Assembly (NCBI GenBank): GCA_014804755.1
Contig: JAAUZE010000017.1
Location: 1-64,000 of the forward strand
Reading direction: 5' to 3'
From: Lachnospiraceae bacterium
GTDB taxonomy: Bacteria; Bacillota; Clostridia; Lachnospirales; Lachnospiraceae
Length of the DNA: 64,000 nt
The position numbers and the translations under genes were made by a program. Below, piece after piece: positions 17,431 to 26,873 of this stretch (positions within the stretch are counted from its first letter, which is position 1; each line of letters starts with the position of its first letter). The notes below the pieces were generated by a model. It saw only the letters and a program-made list of their open reading frames with translations. It was not told the origin of the DNA and searched no databases.

Positions 17431-18003
17431 CTATAAATCCAAATACCAGATAAACTGAACCTCGTTCTCAATTCCAGGCTCGGAATCATAAGCATGCATA
17501 TCGATTTTCGATAACAAAGCACCCTGCTTCTTATAAAATCGACAAGCGGTAACATTATTATTTTGACACTCGATTATCATCTGCTTATAACCATCAGATT
17601 TAGCAACCTTTATCCCTTGATTGAAAAGTTTTTGACCGATGCCCATGTGTTTGTACTTATCTGAAACTCGAATATCCCACAGTACGCATGCGTCCGATCT
17701 TCCACCAAGCATATTCATCCCCTCAGTAGTACCCGCGATTGTCATTGCTCCAACAGGAAGATCACTGTCAAATGCCATATAAAATCTCCAATTAGATATA
17801 TCGAACATCTGCTCATACTCCATGGCACGTTCGTATATGCTCAGATCCTTAATATGTGGTGTAACAGGTACTTCCTCCAACACAAAACCTCCGAGTCCGC
17901 TATCAACTCTGTTGACATGATACTCAGATTTAATCTCCACATTCTGCGGTACTTTATCGTATAGTGGAAAGTATGTCTTATCCACTTCTTTTATCTCTAT
18001 CAT
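17431..18003 (-). CDS. SatA-like GNAT N-acetyltransferase (streptothricin acetyltransferase family)
   Basis: 190 residues from the ATG at 18003. The blocks VLWDIRVSDKYKHMGIGQKL, IIECQNNNVTACRFYKKQG and a terminal VQFIWYL match the arrangement of streptothricin acetyltransferases, which inactivate streptothricin by acetylating its beta-lysine. Family membership does not prove that substrate. An in-frame ATG at 18048 overlaps the upstream gene's stop (ATGA), but AGAGGGA precedes the 18003 start; either is possible. Confidence 0.65.
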   Translation of the reverse strand: MIEIKEVDKTYFPLYDKVPQNVEIKSEYHVNRVDSGLGGFVLEEVPVTPHIKDLSIYERAMEYEQMFDISNWRFYMAFDSDLPVGAMTIAGTTEGMNMLGGRSDACVLWDIRVSDKYKHMGIGQKLFNQGIKVAKSDGYKQMIIECQNNNVTACRFYKKQGALLSKIDMHAYDSEPGIENEVQFIWYLDL

Positions 18004-18044
18004 AGTTGCTGTCCGTCCCTCTCTATAGCGCATCCCTGATATCC

Positions 18045-18974
18045 TCATTGTATGAGAACAGGCAAATCAAAATCCAATCTGCCAAACTTCCTCAGTATAT
18101 CCAAATCGCGTATGATAAAGTTACTGCCCCAATAATAGTTTCCAATCGTCTGTTCAGCCACACACCACCGCTTGCCGTCCGGATGAGGGTTGCTCTGTTC
18201 ATATGCGTCAAGTTCCTCGGCGGAAAGGAGCTGAAATTCGTGTGTACTGAGCAGCGAGTCAATGATTGTGTCCAGATTCATATCCACAGTGCGTCTGCAT
18301 TCCGGATAAAAGCTGCTTTCCGGTGAAGCGACAAAATACACCGGCAGCGGTAGCCAGGACGGATAGGTTGCAGGATCAAATGCGTTAATGTTTAGGGCTG
18401 TCGGATCATAATCGGGATAACCATGGAGAAGAACCTGCCCGCATTTTCTATACCGATCTTTCAACTCCTTTGCCTTAAGGTAGATGTTGCTGTCCTTGTC
18501 TGCGTGTTTTAAGATGAAGTCTGCAAGGCGCTTCGTCACTCCGATATCGGCTTCTGCTGCTTTCTTGGAATCAAAATGAAACCACGGCATATGCGCGAAG
18601 TCATTATTGCTGGGGATTCCCTGCATCCCCACCCAGCCGTCGTTCAATAAATATGCTCCGGAGCCCAGGTATTTGACGATACCCGCAATGATTTTGCTTT
18701 TTATGTCGCTTTCGTGCTCACCTGTCGTATCCAGATAATCCAGCGCGATGCATACTGTATAGGGAGAGGAGTTGGGGTTCCAGTTGTTGCACTCGATGTT
18801 GTGTCCAAAACCTCCGTCTTCATTTTGGTAGCTGGATAAAACCAAAAGGAAATCATCGCAACTGCCGTTTTCAAAAAGAAATTTCCATTTCGTATAGTCA
18901 AGGGGTCTCGCGCTGCGGCAAACCAGCTTTCTTAATCTCAAAAATTCATCAAGGGATAATTTTTGCAATGTCAT
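18045..18974 (-). CDS. Protein with prenyltransferase/terpene-cyclase-like alpha-toroid repeats
   Basis: 309 residues from the ATG at 18974. The SYQNEDGGFGHN motif near residue 50 is the QxxDGGF repeat of alpha/alpha-toroid proteins such as squalene cyclases and prenyltransferase subunits. Later SSPYTVCIALDYL and GNYYWGSNF helices fit further repeats. The DxDD catalytic motif of class II terpene cyclases is not visible, so an enzyme activity is unsupported. Such proteins are usually annotated as hypothetical. Confidence 0.5.
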   Translation of the reverse strand: MTLQKLSLDEFLRLRKLVCRSARPLDYTKWKFLFENGSCDDFLLVLSSYQNEDGGFGHNIECNNWNPNSSPYTVCIALDYLDTTGEHESDIKSKIIAGIVKYLGSGAYLLNDGWVGMQGIPSNNDFAHMPWFHFDSKKAAEADIGVTKRLADFILKHADKDSNIYLKAKELKDRYRKCGQVLLHGYPDYDPTALNINAFDPATYPSWLPLPVYFVASPESSFYPECRRTVDMNLDTIIDSLLSTHEFQLLSAEELDAYEQSNPHPDGKRWCVAEQTIGNYYWGSNFIIRDLDILRKFGRLDFDLPVLIQ

Positions 18975-19039
18975 TACCTCAGCTTTCTTTTTATTTGCTA
19001 TTGATTTATTATAGCATATCCTCTTTTGTTGTTTATACA

Positions 19040-19552
19040 TTAAGCAAACAATTCTTTTACAATCATGTCTGCACATTCCGCAGAACGATATACACTTGTA
19101 TCAACCTTCATACGATACGTTATATTTTTTGCCATCAATGCAAGCTGTTCCTCGGATTGCATTTCATATCTGTCTTCACGCATGCGATTACGTTTTCTGC
19201 AAATATCTATGGGACAATATACTTCAACTATATCAAGCGGATTATTCTTTAATATTTCCAATAGCTGCTCATAATGAGGCTTTATTTCTTCGCGCTCCAC
19301 TAATATTCCATCAATCAATACATTCTTTCCCATGTCAGAAAATAGCTTGGCAGTATGATACATCATAATAATCACTTCACTTAAATATTTCCAGTAATCC
19401 TCCTGCAAATACTTATCTCCCACCATCTGCTCGAACAGATCATTGGCAACAACATAAAAAAATACATCTTTACGTTCCTGTAATGCTTCGACAATGGATG
19501 TCTTTCCGGAACTGGTTACACCATTCAAAAAAATAATTCTTCCTTTTTGCAT
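19040..19552 (-). CDS. Chloramphenicol phosphotransferase-like kinase
   Basis: 170 residues. Walker A GVTSSGKTSI near residues 11-20, VLIDGILVE as the acid-containing strand, and the ICRKRNRMREDR lid helix match the CPT-like P-loop kinase family. The founding member phosphorylates chloramphenicol; most homologues are uncharacterised. It neighbours the SatA-like GNAT and toroid genes, all read leftwards. Confidence 0.7.
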   Translation of the reverse strand: MQKGRIIFLNGVTSSGKTSIVEALQERKDVFFYVVANDLFEQMVGDKYLQEDYWKYLSEVIIMMYHTAKLFSDMGKNVLIDGILVEREEIKPHYEQLLEILKNNPLDIVEVYCPIDICRKRNRMREDRYEMQSEEQLALMAKNITYRMKVDTSVYRSAECADMIVKELFA

Positions 19553-19615
19553 TTCATCACCTCATTTCAAGTTTACCATCCTGTTCTTCCGGTGTCATTC
19601 TCAAACTTTGTTCGA

Positions 19616-19651
19616 AAATAAAACGAGAGAAACCGCATTCCACAGTCTCTC
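19616..19651 (-). terminator. Possible terminator after the CD3324-like gene
   Basis: A 6-bp stem (GAGAGA at 19625-19630 with TCTCTC at 19646-19651) is followed on the minus strand by a T-rich run. It lies just downstream of the stop at 19663. The stem is short. Confidence 0.4.
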
Positions 19652-19662
19652 CCGCACTCGCA

Positions 19663-19923
19663 CTACTTTTTCATTTGTCCTAAAATTCGATAAATACTCT
19701 TGTCAGAAAGGTAATACATTTGGGCCAATTCTGAAACCTTATTACCCGATCGGAACAGGTCATATATTTCCCTGTTCCTCTCGTATAACTCATGTTTATA
19801 GCCACTATCTGTTTTTTTCTTCTCAGGAATCTTAGGAATATAAAGATTTACACCTTGTACATACTTTTGAATTTCATTGATCAATTCCATCGGTAAAATA
19901 TCATTTGCATTAATATAACTCAT
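19663..19923 (-). CDS. CD3324-family helix-turn-helix protein
   Basis: 86 residues from the ATG at 19923, with AAAGGAG upstream. The N-terminal MSYINANDILPMELINEIQ and GVNLYIPK blocks and a C-terminal helix-turn-helix (ELAQMYYLSDKSIYRILGQ) match the CD3324 family, related to Mor-type activators. Likely a DNA-binding regulator. Its targets are unknown; it is flanked by non-coding DNA. Confidence 0.75.
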   Translation of the reverse strand: MSYINANDILPMELINEIQKYVQGVNLYIPKIPEKKKTDSGYKHELYERNREIYDLFRSGNKVSELAQMYYLSDKSIYRILGQMKK

Positions 19924-20131
19924 CTCTTCTCCTTTCATCGTTTCGCAATGATCTAAGAAGAGAATTTTATGCAAATATTTTTTTCCTTTCGTTTATCAAT
20001 GACTGATTAAAGACAATGCCCTCTCATATACATCATCATTTTCTTGAACTCCTTTCTTAAGAATAGTTTCAGTATACCATTTACTTATATAGTAATGCAA
20101 TAAAAAAGAAAAAATCTGCCGGGTCTTTATT

Positions 20132-20980
20132 TCAATCACATAAATTATTGAGTGAATTCTTTGTCTTTCTCTTTATCATAATAAAGGCTACTAACGTAAC
20201 AACAATGTATCCAATCAGAGCAATAACGGACGCTTCAATTCCGAACTCGCCTCCTGTTATTGCAAAGGATTTTGAATCTAAAACATAGGTCATAACTGCA
20301 TACTCATTTGCTTTTTCGCTAATACCAAGACCTCCCCCAATGATTATGATGTTCCAAATGGAATGAACAATTCCACTGTTCCATACGGAATCACTTTCCA
20401 TAGCAATCATTGAAAACATCATGCCTACCATTGTTCCTGCTGCCAAAACTAAAATACAGCTAGTCGCTGAAAAATTCATTCCAATTAAATGCACCGATGC
20501 AAATAAAACTGACGGAACAAGAATTGCTGCCTCCTTGTTCCATCTTTCCCTTATAAGGCTCATTATGACGCCTCTAAAGACCATTTCTTCAACCAATCCG
20601 GCAGCAATACCTGTAAATACAATTCCTGCGCTTAATGTCGTAAATATCTGATTTTTATCCATTCCTGACGATACAAATTCTCCCGGCAGCAATAAAAAAA
20701 TCCCCTTGACAATAACCGGCAGCGCAATGGCTACGATCATCCACTTTACATTTACTGAGATACGAAATATTCTGATATCTGTTTTTAGGAATTTACTTAC
20801 TAATACATTTAGCAGGAAATACGAAAGCACTATGTAAATAATACCGGCAATGATATTGCAGATCCCGATACGAATTCCGGTTAAATGAAATACACTGGCA
20901 ACCAGCTGCGCACCAATCTGAGAAAAAACAAGCACAAAAATAGCGGCAATAGAGCCAATGATTGCTTTATTTGTCTTCAT
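20132..20980 (-). CDS. CPBP family intramembrane metalloprotease
   Basis: 282 residues with about eight membrane segments. The CPBP/Abi motif EEMVFRG is at about residues 150-156, with later H residues in VHLIGMNFS and NSGIVHSIWN completing the expected metal site. These proteases process membrane substrates and occur in bacteriocin self-immunity. The ATG at 20980 follows AGGGGGG. It lies just after the XRE gene, forming a two-gene unit. Confidence 0.8.
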   Translation of the reverse strand: MKTNKAIIGSIAAIFVLVFSQIGAQLVASVFHLTGIRIGICNIIAGIIYIVLSYFLLNVLVSKFLKTDIRIFRISVNVKWMIVAIALPVIVKGIFLLLPGEFVSSGMDKNQIFTTLSAGIVFTGIAAGLVEEMVFRGVIMSLIRERWNKEAAILVPSVLFASVHLIGMNFSATSCILVLAAGTMVGMMFSMIAMESDSVWNSGIVHSIWNIIIIGGGLGISEKANEYAVMTYVLDSKSFAITGGEFGIEASVIALIGYIVVTLVAFIMIKRKTKNSLNNLCD

Positions 20981-20993
20981 TGCGTCACCCCCC

Positions 20994-21374
20994 CTACATT
21001 GGCAAACCATATATAATGACATAAATAATAAACGCCAATAAATCAACTGCCAATACCCCTATCAATACGTACAGTACATATCTAAGTAGTATCTTCATTC
21101 GCTTTCCGTTCTTATCTGTCAATATCTTGTTATCTAGCACATCACCAACTGTCATATGCTCTATTTCTTTTGTTGGTTCAATACCTTTTAACAGATAATC
21201 TGTTGTTACATCAAAAAAATCACTCATCAATACAATCTTTTCCAAATCCGGTGTACTTTGTTCACTTTCCCATTTTGAAACGGCTTGTCTTGAAACCCCA
21301 ATTGCCTCCGCCAATTGTTCCTGTGAGATTCCCTTTATCTTTCTTAAACTTTGAATTCTATCCGCAACATTCAT
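20994..21374 (-). CDS. XRE-family regulator with C-terminal transmembrane helix
   Basis: 126 residues from the ATG at 21374 behind a strong AAGGAGG. Residues 5-60 are a canonical XRE helix-turn-helix ([20 protein letters not shown]), and the last 30 residues form one membrane helix. It probably regulates itself and the following CPBP protease gene, 13 bp downstream. The membrane tail may let it sense envelope state. Confidence 0.8.
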   Translation of the reverse strand: MNVADRIQSLRKIKGISQEQLAEAIGVSRQAVSKWESEQSTPDLEKIVLMSDFFDVTTDYLLKGIEPTKEIEHMTVGDVLDNKILTDKNGKRMKILLRYVLYVLIGVLAVDLLAFIIYVIIYGLPM

Positions 21375-21552
21375 GTCACGACCTCCTTTTTTATTATTGT
21401 AGCAAGTATACACTTACGGGCGGTTGCAGTTCTATCACCCAAGCATGGAATTTTGTAAACCATGTGTTGCTTTTTTGGATTTAGTCACTTGAGGAAGGAT
21501 ATCTGCTTTGGTTCATTGTACAATATCACTCAATGAAATTCATCCACATTAC

Positions 21553-21582
21553 AAAAAATGCGGAGCAGTTTCCCGCTCCGCA
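21553..21582 (-). terminator. Rho-independent terminator of the AmmeMemoRadiSam genes
   Basis: Stem TGCGGAGC (21559-21566) with GCTCCGCA (21575-21582), followed on the minus strand by a T-run (21558-21553). It lies about 95 bp after amrS. I see no gene in the 303-base gap 21375-21677; the right-hand part carries this hairpin and the left part upstream signals for the XRE gene. Confidence 0.8.
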
Positions 21583-21677
21583 CATCATCATACATATGGC
21601 AGATATTTCAGCACAAGGTATCTTCGCCTCCGTCCCATCATAAGCATACTTGCAAATGAGTTAGAGGCTTCATAAAG

Positions 21678-22517
21678 TCAACAGTTTCCAACAAACACAT
21701 AATTCAGATATTTTTTCGCGGTATCAGCCAGGCGATGTATTTGCGCTATATCTGTCGCCTCCTTATCAAGCATATGATAGCGCGGAAAAAAGCGTGTCAC
21801 ATGAAGCGGAATCGTTTTCCCAGCAGCGTCTTCCACAGAAGCAATCCATGCCGCTTCCTCTTCCATTTCGGAAATTTTGTCGTTCTCCCCGGGTACAATC
21901 AATGTAGTTAGCTCCACATGACAGTCTGCAGCCGCACGAATAATGAATTCTTTCACGGTTTCCAGACTACCGCCAAGCTTTTCATAGTATTTTTGCCGAA
22001 AACCTTTTAAATCAATATTCATAGCGTCAATATAAGGCAAAAGTTCCGCTAATATCGAAAGTTCCGCCGTACCATTTGTCACCAGCACATTTTTCATCCC
22101 GGATTCTTTCACTAAGACGGCCGTATCACGCACATATTCCCAGCCAATCAGCGGTTCGTTATAAGTAAATGCCACTCCGATGTTTCCGACGCTTTTATTT
22201 TCCAACGCCTTATTTGCCAACATTTGCGGAGTCATTTCTATTGTCTGGATACCCTCACTGTCTGCCATGGAAATCTCATGGTTCTGGCAAAAAGCACAAC
22301 GCAAATTACAGCCAAAACTTCCGACGGATAAAACCAAACTTCCCGGAAAAAACATATGCAACGGCTTTTTCTCTATCGGATCAAGCGCAAGGGATGTTAT
22401 CCGCCCATAATTTGTACATACGATTTTACCGTTCACATTTTCTCTTGCTCTGCAGATTCCCACTTGACCAGGGGATAAGGCACAATGGTGCATACATACC
22501 TGACAGACCGTTTTCAT
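21678..22517 (-). CDS. amrS: AmmeMemoRadiSam system radical SAM enzyme
   Basis: 279 residues. The radical-SAM cluster motif CNLRCAFC is near residue 74, after an N-terminal CxxCxxxC-type segment (CQVCMHHC). The short N-terminal cysteine region, LDPIEKKPLHMF and FTYNEP blocks are diagnostic of AmrS. It accompanies the dioxygenase/AMMECR1 gene upstream, from which it is separated by 126 bp containing hairpins. The reaction of this system is not established. Confidence 0.9.
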   Translation of the reverse strand: MKTVCQVCMHHCALSPGQVGICRARENVNGKIVCTNYGRITSLALDPIEKKPLHMFFPGSLVLSVGSFGCNLRCAFCQNHEISMADSEGIQTIEMTPQMLANKALENKSVGNIGVAFTYNEPLIGWEYVRDTAVLVKESGMKNVLVTNGTAELSILAELLPYIDAMNIDLKGFRQKYYEKLGGSLETVKEFIIRAAADCHVELTTLIVPGENDKISEMEEEAAWIASVEDAAGKTIPLHVTRFFPRYHMLDKEATDIAQIHRLADTAKKYLNYVFVGNC

Positions 22518-22550
22518 ACTAACCCTTTCTCTTATTCTAAAATCGGCGCG

Positions 22551-22576
22551 GAGAATGCCGCATTTCAGGCATTCTC
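22551..22576. repeat. Hairpin in the amrBA-amrS intergenic region
   Basis: GAGAATGCC at 22551-22559 and GGCATTCTC at 22568-22576 form a perfect 9-bp inverted repeat. A second structured stretch with arms AGTACTTC/GAAGTACT follows at about 22589-22637. No T-run; a processing or stability element is possible. Confidence 0.4.
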
Positions 22577-22643
22577 CTGCATGAGACTTAGTACTTCTTG
22601 GCGTTCCGCTCTATGGCGGATGTCTTTGGAAGTACTTCTCACA

Positions 22644-23951
22644 TTAATAATGACGGACTACTTCAAACCTTTCCAGTTCAACTTCTTCTTGCGCACTGAT
22701 TCCTGCCTTGTCCTTTGCTATCGCAATCTGTTCTTCTATCGTATCTACACCCTCTAAATTTGGAAGCAGCAATCCGCGTTTATAGCCCTTTGTCACGATC
22801 ACACCGTAGCGCTGCACGTCCAGCTTATTTGGAGAATCTATCCGTTCCGTCTCCCCCAGTACATCCACAGTGATTGTCAGTTTGTCCAATTCCCAGAACT
22901 CTATCGGTAAGAATCTAGGATCTCTGGAAGAAGCGCTAATTGCATTATTGATGATTTCTTCCGCTATGGATTCCTGCACAGCCTGAATCGTGCCAATACA
23001 GCCGCGAAGCTTTCCGTTTTCCTTAATCGACACAAAAGCTCCCGCCTGACGCTCATACATTTCCTGCGGAAGTCCGTCGGGCACTTTTATCTTTTCCCCT
23101 GTTTGGACATAGGTTTCTATTGTCTTACGGGCAAGCTGTACATAAGCGTCTTCGCACACGTTATATGTGCAGATTCCATATCCTACTCCAAATGGTCCCT
23201 CATAGGAAAGATTTTCGGCTGTCACTTTCATTTTATCTAACGCTCCCGCCATAATCGTGAAAGAGCGGTGTCCGCACTCTCCTGCCTTTTCACAGAAATC
23301 CTCGGAGAACTCCAGAAGCCGTCCAAAATCACCCCTGCCCATTACCTCTATAATACGGGCATCATATGCAGGTCCTTCTTCCCGATATCCATACGGACCG
23401 TCTTCTTTCAGCCTGTGTGATAAATCTCCGCTGGCAATAATAACAACTTTTCGGTTCAGCACATTCGTTGTTTCCTGAATACACTGTCCTAACTCATAAT
23501 GCCTAATGAGCGGCAGCCCCGATAACCCGACTCTGACAAGCTGATAATCCGTCCAATATTGATTTACAAAATATAAGGGAACCATCGTACCGTGATCTAA
23601 CTTCCTGTCATGCTGCCCCAAAGTGCCTGCCGGCAAATTTTTTCCCTCCGCCGATGCACATAGTTTTTTTACAAAAGCGGTATCGTAAGAGACCTTCATT
23701 TGCTCTTCGGGTGCGCGGAACTGTCCAAAATCACCATAAGCGCTTTCTCCCGGCGAAATATGAAAATAATCGGCATACATGACCTGATGAGGCGAGATGA
23801 GAACAATTGTCTCCGGCCGACACGCTGCGATTCTGCGCGCAGCTTCATGATATGCGTCAATTGTCTTTTGAATTTTCCGCTCCTCGCCTCTGCCGACAGC
23901 CGGAACTATGAGCGGCGGATGAGGAAGCATGCAGGTTAATGTGATTGGCAT
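22644..23951 (-). CDS. AmmeMemoRadiSam fused protein: LigB/Memo-like dioxygenase domain plus AMMECR1 domain
   Basis: 435 residues. Residues 1-265 are a LigB/Memo-type extradiol dioxygenase-like domain (PHPPLIVPAVGRGEE, LDHGTMVPLYF, IIASGDLSHRL with conserved metal-site histidines). Residues about 270-435 are an AMMECR1 domain (GKLRGCIGTIQ, ISASSRDPRF). AmrA and AmrB are separate genes in many genomes; here they form one chain. It is read with amrS as an operon-like unit. Role unknown, though conserved across bacteria and archaea. Confidence 0.88.
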   Translation of the reverse strand: MPITLTCMLPHPPLIVPAVGRGEERKIQKTIDAYHEAARRIAACRPETIVLISPHQVMYADYFHISPGESAYGDFGQFRAPEEQMKVSYDTAFVKKLCASAEGKNLPAGTLGQHDRKLDHGTMVPLYFVNQYWTDYQLVRVGLSGLPLIRHYELGQCIQETTNVLNRKVVIIASGDLSHRLKEDGPYGYREEGPAYDARIIEVMGRGDFGRLLEFSEDFCEKAGECGHRSFTIMAGALDKMKVTAENLSYEGPFGVGYGICTYNVCEDAYVQLARKTIETYVQTGEKIKVPDGLPQEMYERQAGAFVSIKENGKLRGCIGTIQAVQESIAEEIINNAISASSRDPRFLPIEFWELDKLTITVDVLGETERIDSPNKLDVQRYGVIVTKGYKRGLLLPNLEGVDTIEEQIAIAKDKAGISAQEEVELERFEVVRHY

Positions 23952-24010
23952 GATATGAGTTCCTTTCGTTAGCTATATTTAAGGATTCAGGAATAAAAAA
24001 GGATAATCAT

Positions 24011-24039
24011 AGTATACAGGCAAATCCACATAATTACAA
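24011..24039 (-). promoter_or_regulatory. Sigma-A-type promoter of the AmmeMemoRadiSam genes
   Basis: On the minus strand TTGTAA (24039-24034) and TATACT (24016-24011) are 17 bases apart, 60 bp before the ATG at 23951. Confidence 0.5.
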
Positions 24040-24186
24040 ATAGGAAGTTACATCATATAAAATTGAAAAAAACTTTTTATTTCTATGCCTTAATTTTTTA
24101 AAACGGGACTAACAGAGGTATTGATAAAATATTTAAATCGCTTACAATTGTTCTTCTCATTACATATTTCAAAGCATTTATGTTCC

Positions 24187-24369
24187 TCAATAACCGAAAG
24201 TGTAGAAAACATCTAATTTTATTACCGAAAGTCCTGTCTGACGGTATCGCTCGAACTTTATTAATTCCAGCACTCCACCACCAAATGCTCCTAATAAAAT
24301 TTGCACCAGAAATTGGTGTGTTTTACCGGTAAGATATTTATTTGCCAAGTAGTGCAGACATGCCTGCAC
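24187..24369 (-). CDS. Doubtful 60-residue ORF after the pPIWI-RE gene
   Basis: An ATG-initiated frame of 60 codons, with a hydrophobic glycine-rich stretch (LVQILLGAFGGGVLELIKF) then a basic segment. Not recognised. It begins 15 bp after the pPIWI-RE stop in the same direction, so it may be a small membrane protein of that operon or a gene remnant at the island edge. No good ribosome site seen. Confidence 0.25.
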   Translation of the reverse strand: MQACLHYLANKYLTGKTHQFLVQILLGAFGGGVLELIKFERYRQTGLSVIKLDVFYTFGY

Positions 24370-24383
24370 TACTTGATAATACT

Positions 24384-26873
24384 CTACATTTCCAATATAT
24401 ACTCTTGCAGTTTGCTTGCCAAATGAATTGGAATAGGCATAATCGTTGCCTCATCATATTGGATTGCTCCTAAACGTAAAGAATCTGTATAGTTCACCCA
24501 TTCGTCAGGGTTATCACCTTTCTGTAACTGTATAGGATATATTTCAATCATATCACGCTCGGCAAAATTTTGAGTTGGCATATTGTATTTCGTATTTTTA
24601 TAACTACGTTTATATACTTTATCATTAGGTCTACCAGCTACTGACCAATAATCTTGCCCATACCTAAAAACTCCGCTCGATGCTGAATATCCTTCCTTTT
24701 TTGACAAATCCGTATAATAGTCCGGAACCTCTCCATTTCGCCTAATACGTATAAATCTCACACCAGAATCATTAAGATTCAATTTATAACTACTTTCTTT
24801 AGTACCAACCTCTATTTCTTCCGGACAATAATGCTCTTGATATGTATATTTTTGTATTTGTCCATCAGTAATACCATTGCATATTGCTCTCGTATTACCA
24901 TTTGCTTCAATTAAAACCAACAGATTATTATTTTTGTACACATTTTTCCACATTACCATCTTCTGTTTAAACATTCCTTTTGAGGCATCATCACATTTCT
25001 TCTCAAAATCTTTATCCAGACTCAGCCGCGCCAATTCAAATGCTGCTTTATGATATGGAACACGCGTCTGTTCAAATGCATCACACTCAACATATATCTT
25101 CCCAGAAATATAGTCTAATTGAACACATAACGGCAAAAATCTAGCTTTGCCATATATTGTTTTTATTTGTGTCATAACATGCATTCCAATTATAGGCGTA
25201 TGTACCAATGAATCTTCTCTATCCATTACTTTCGCATCAAGTCCTCTAACATATCCTAGCTGACGACACAAATCCTCTATTGCACTAGTAATTTTATTTA
25301 AAACTCCTTTCTCAACATCATCATTATTCCAAGGTGTTATAAATTGTGTAAGTCGATTCCTTAATGCAAAACCACATCGCATAGCATCTTTGGGATCTCC
25401 TTGTACAAACTTATCCTTACCTGGCAATAATACTATACATGCTGTAATTTGCTTTGCGACTTCAACTTCTTTCTCGATTTCTTTAATTCTTTTTAGAACA
25501 GAGGCACTTTCAGAGTTATCAAGCGCTTCTCCTAACTTTCCGAGCTGGCACATTTTAATATCAAATACCATTTCTTCAGTAGTCTGAAAAATATTTTTAA
25601 ATTTATCCATTATCTCTTTCGCACATTCAATTGCATCATCTCTATAATATACTTCAAGATTTAATCGATTATCTTCAATACACTCTTTAATCCTACTTGC
25701 CACTCTGAAACGTTGTTCATCTGTAAGCTCTTTGTTAAAATTAATCTCATCTAACTTCAACTTTTTCATTGCATTCTTTGAGCGTTTTACCCTCTCGACA
25801 CCATCCACTTTATATACCATTTCTGCAATATAAGACAATACACCATCAAATATATCCTTCTTTTCTATTACACTTACCCCAGTACCAATGCTATTCTTTG
25901 TAAAGCCCAATCCATTCATTCCATTTTTATACAGAAAGGTGATTTTCTGATTTCCTGTCATCCACTTATCAAGCGAATCTATAACTTCTCGTGCAGTAGG
26001 AAGTGGTCTGTAATTATATAGATTATAATATTTTTTATCCACCTCTTGCCAATAATATTCCTCTTCGGTCTTATATTTTTGGAATATCGGGAGCTTATAA
26101 ATTCTATTATTTCCTACCCATACATGTGCCATCATATTATCTTTATTTAAGTATGGTTTATCTTTCCATTTGCTTGGTATCCATCTGTGTATGCAACAAT
26201 CACACAAAAGTAAAGATTTTCTTTCTGGTGGAACCGTTTGCAACGAAAAAGACACCCCATAAGAATAAACATTATTCCCTTCTCCTTGCAAATCAGAAAT
26301 CAACTGATTTTTTCCTGCATAATTAAGAACCACATCATGACCATCGATTACTATGCTTTTACCAACTAGTGCATTAGTTATCATTAGCGAAAAGGCAGAA
26401 TAAGAATAGTTCTCTGTAGGAATTCCCTCAGCATCAAACAACCTAACCGTCTTGTTGCCTACCAAATCATTTAATTCATCAACACTCATACCATCAATCA
26501 AACCTTGTATTTCTATCTTTGCATTATGGTGCAACTTTGGATTGCTTAAGTAATACGAATGTAGCCATATCACTATATGTTCAAATAACAACTGCGTATT
26601 TATCTCTTGTTCACATGAAATCGCCCACATTTCATCATTCGATTCCATTCTAAGAGGTGTCAAATCGATTATTCCATCTAACCAGGCTCCTAAGCTATTC
26701 TTAAGAGCATATGTTGGAAGTGCATATACGCCGTTCCACTTCGGTTTTACTATCCTCTCAACCTGTATAAGTTTCTCCTTCCATGCTTGGGGAAATCCTA
26801 CATAATAAAGTTTACATATTATTTCACTATTTGGCACAAATGCCATTGGGTATATATTTGTATAATTACTCAT
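24384..26873 (-). CDS. pPIWI-RE family protein (prokaryotic PIWI with conserved R and E)
   Basis: 829 residues from the ATG at 26873, which has a strong AAGGAGG inside the end of the helicase gene. The N-terminal part is DUF3962-like; the C-terminal 350 residues carry the MID/RNase H-like PIWI portion, ending with the family pattern FIRIRRNGEVPDYYT, then AERDMIEIYPIQLQ and IPIHLASKLQEYI. This family is predicted to use a guide nucleic acid to recognise invading DNA, acting with the helicase and nuclease encoded just upstream. Third gene of a tightly overlapping operon. Markedly AT-rich, consistent with transfer. Confidence 0.85.
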   Translation of the reverse strand: MSNYTNIYPMAFVPNSEIICKLYYVGFPQAWKEKLIQVERIVKPKWNGVYALPTYALKNSLGAWLDGIIDLTPLRMESNDEMWAISCEQEINTQLLFEHIVIWLHSYYLSNPKLHHNAKIEIQGLIDGMSVDELNDLVGNKTVRLFDAEGIPTENYSYSAFSLMITNALVGKSIVIDGHDVVLNYAGKNQLISDLQGEGNNVYSYGVSFSLQTVPPERKSLLLCDCCIHRWIPSKWKDKPYLNKDNMMAHVWVGNNRIYKLPIFQKYKTEEEYYWQEVDKKYYNLYNYRPLPTAREVIDSLDKWMTGNQKITFLYKNGMNGLGFTKNSIGTGVSVIEKKDIFDGVLSYIAEMVYKVDGVERVKRSKNAMKKLKLDEINFNKELTDEQRFRVASRIKECIEDNRLNLEVYYRDDAIECAKEIMDKFKNIFQTTEEMVFDIKMCQLGKLGEALDNSESASVLKRIKEIEKEVEVAKQITACIVLLPGKDKFVQGDPKDAMRCGFALRNRLTQFITPWNNDDVEKGVLNKITSAIEDLCRQLGYVRGLDAKVMDREDSLVHTPIIGMHVMTQIKTIYGKARFLPLCVQLDYISGKIYVECDAFEQTRVPYHKAAFELARLSLDKDFEKKCDDASKGMFKQKMVMWKNVYKNNNLLVLIEANGNTRAICNGITDGQIQKYTYQEHYCPEEIEVGTKESSYKLNLNDSGVRFIRIRRNGEVPDYYTDLSKKEGYSASSGVFRYGQDYWSVAGRPNDKVYKRSYKNTKYNMPTQNFAERDMIEIYPIQLQKGDNPDEWVNYTDSLRLGAIQYDEATIMPIPIHLASKLQEYILEM

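Larger units (their letters stand above)
23952..24383. other. 432-bp intergenic region at the left edge of the defence island
   Basis: AT-rich sequence between the AmmeMemoRadiSam gene and the pPIWI-RE operon. Its right part carries a probable promoter for the former (24011-24039). A 60-codon minus-strand frame at 24187-24369 is the only open stretch of note. No clear att repeat or terminator was recognised. Confidence 0.4.

Noticed and set aside
24246-24257. CTCGAACT as a left attachment site of the guaA-side island
   Set aside because: Only 8 bases match the ACTC(G/A)AACTC core and no flanking sequence is shared, so it could be chance.
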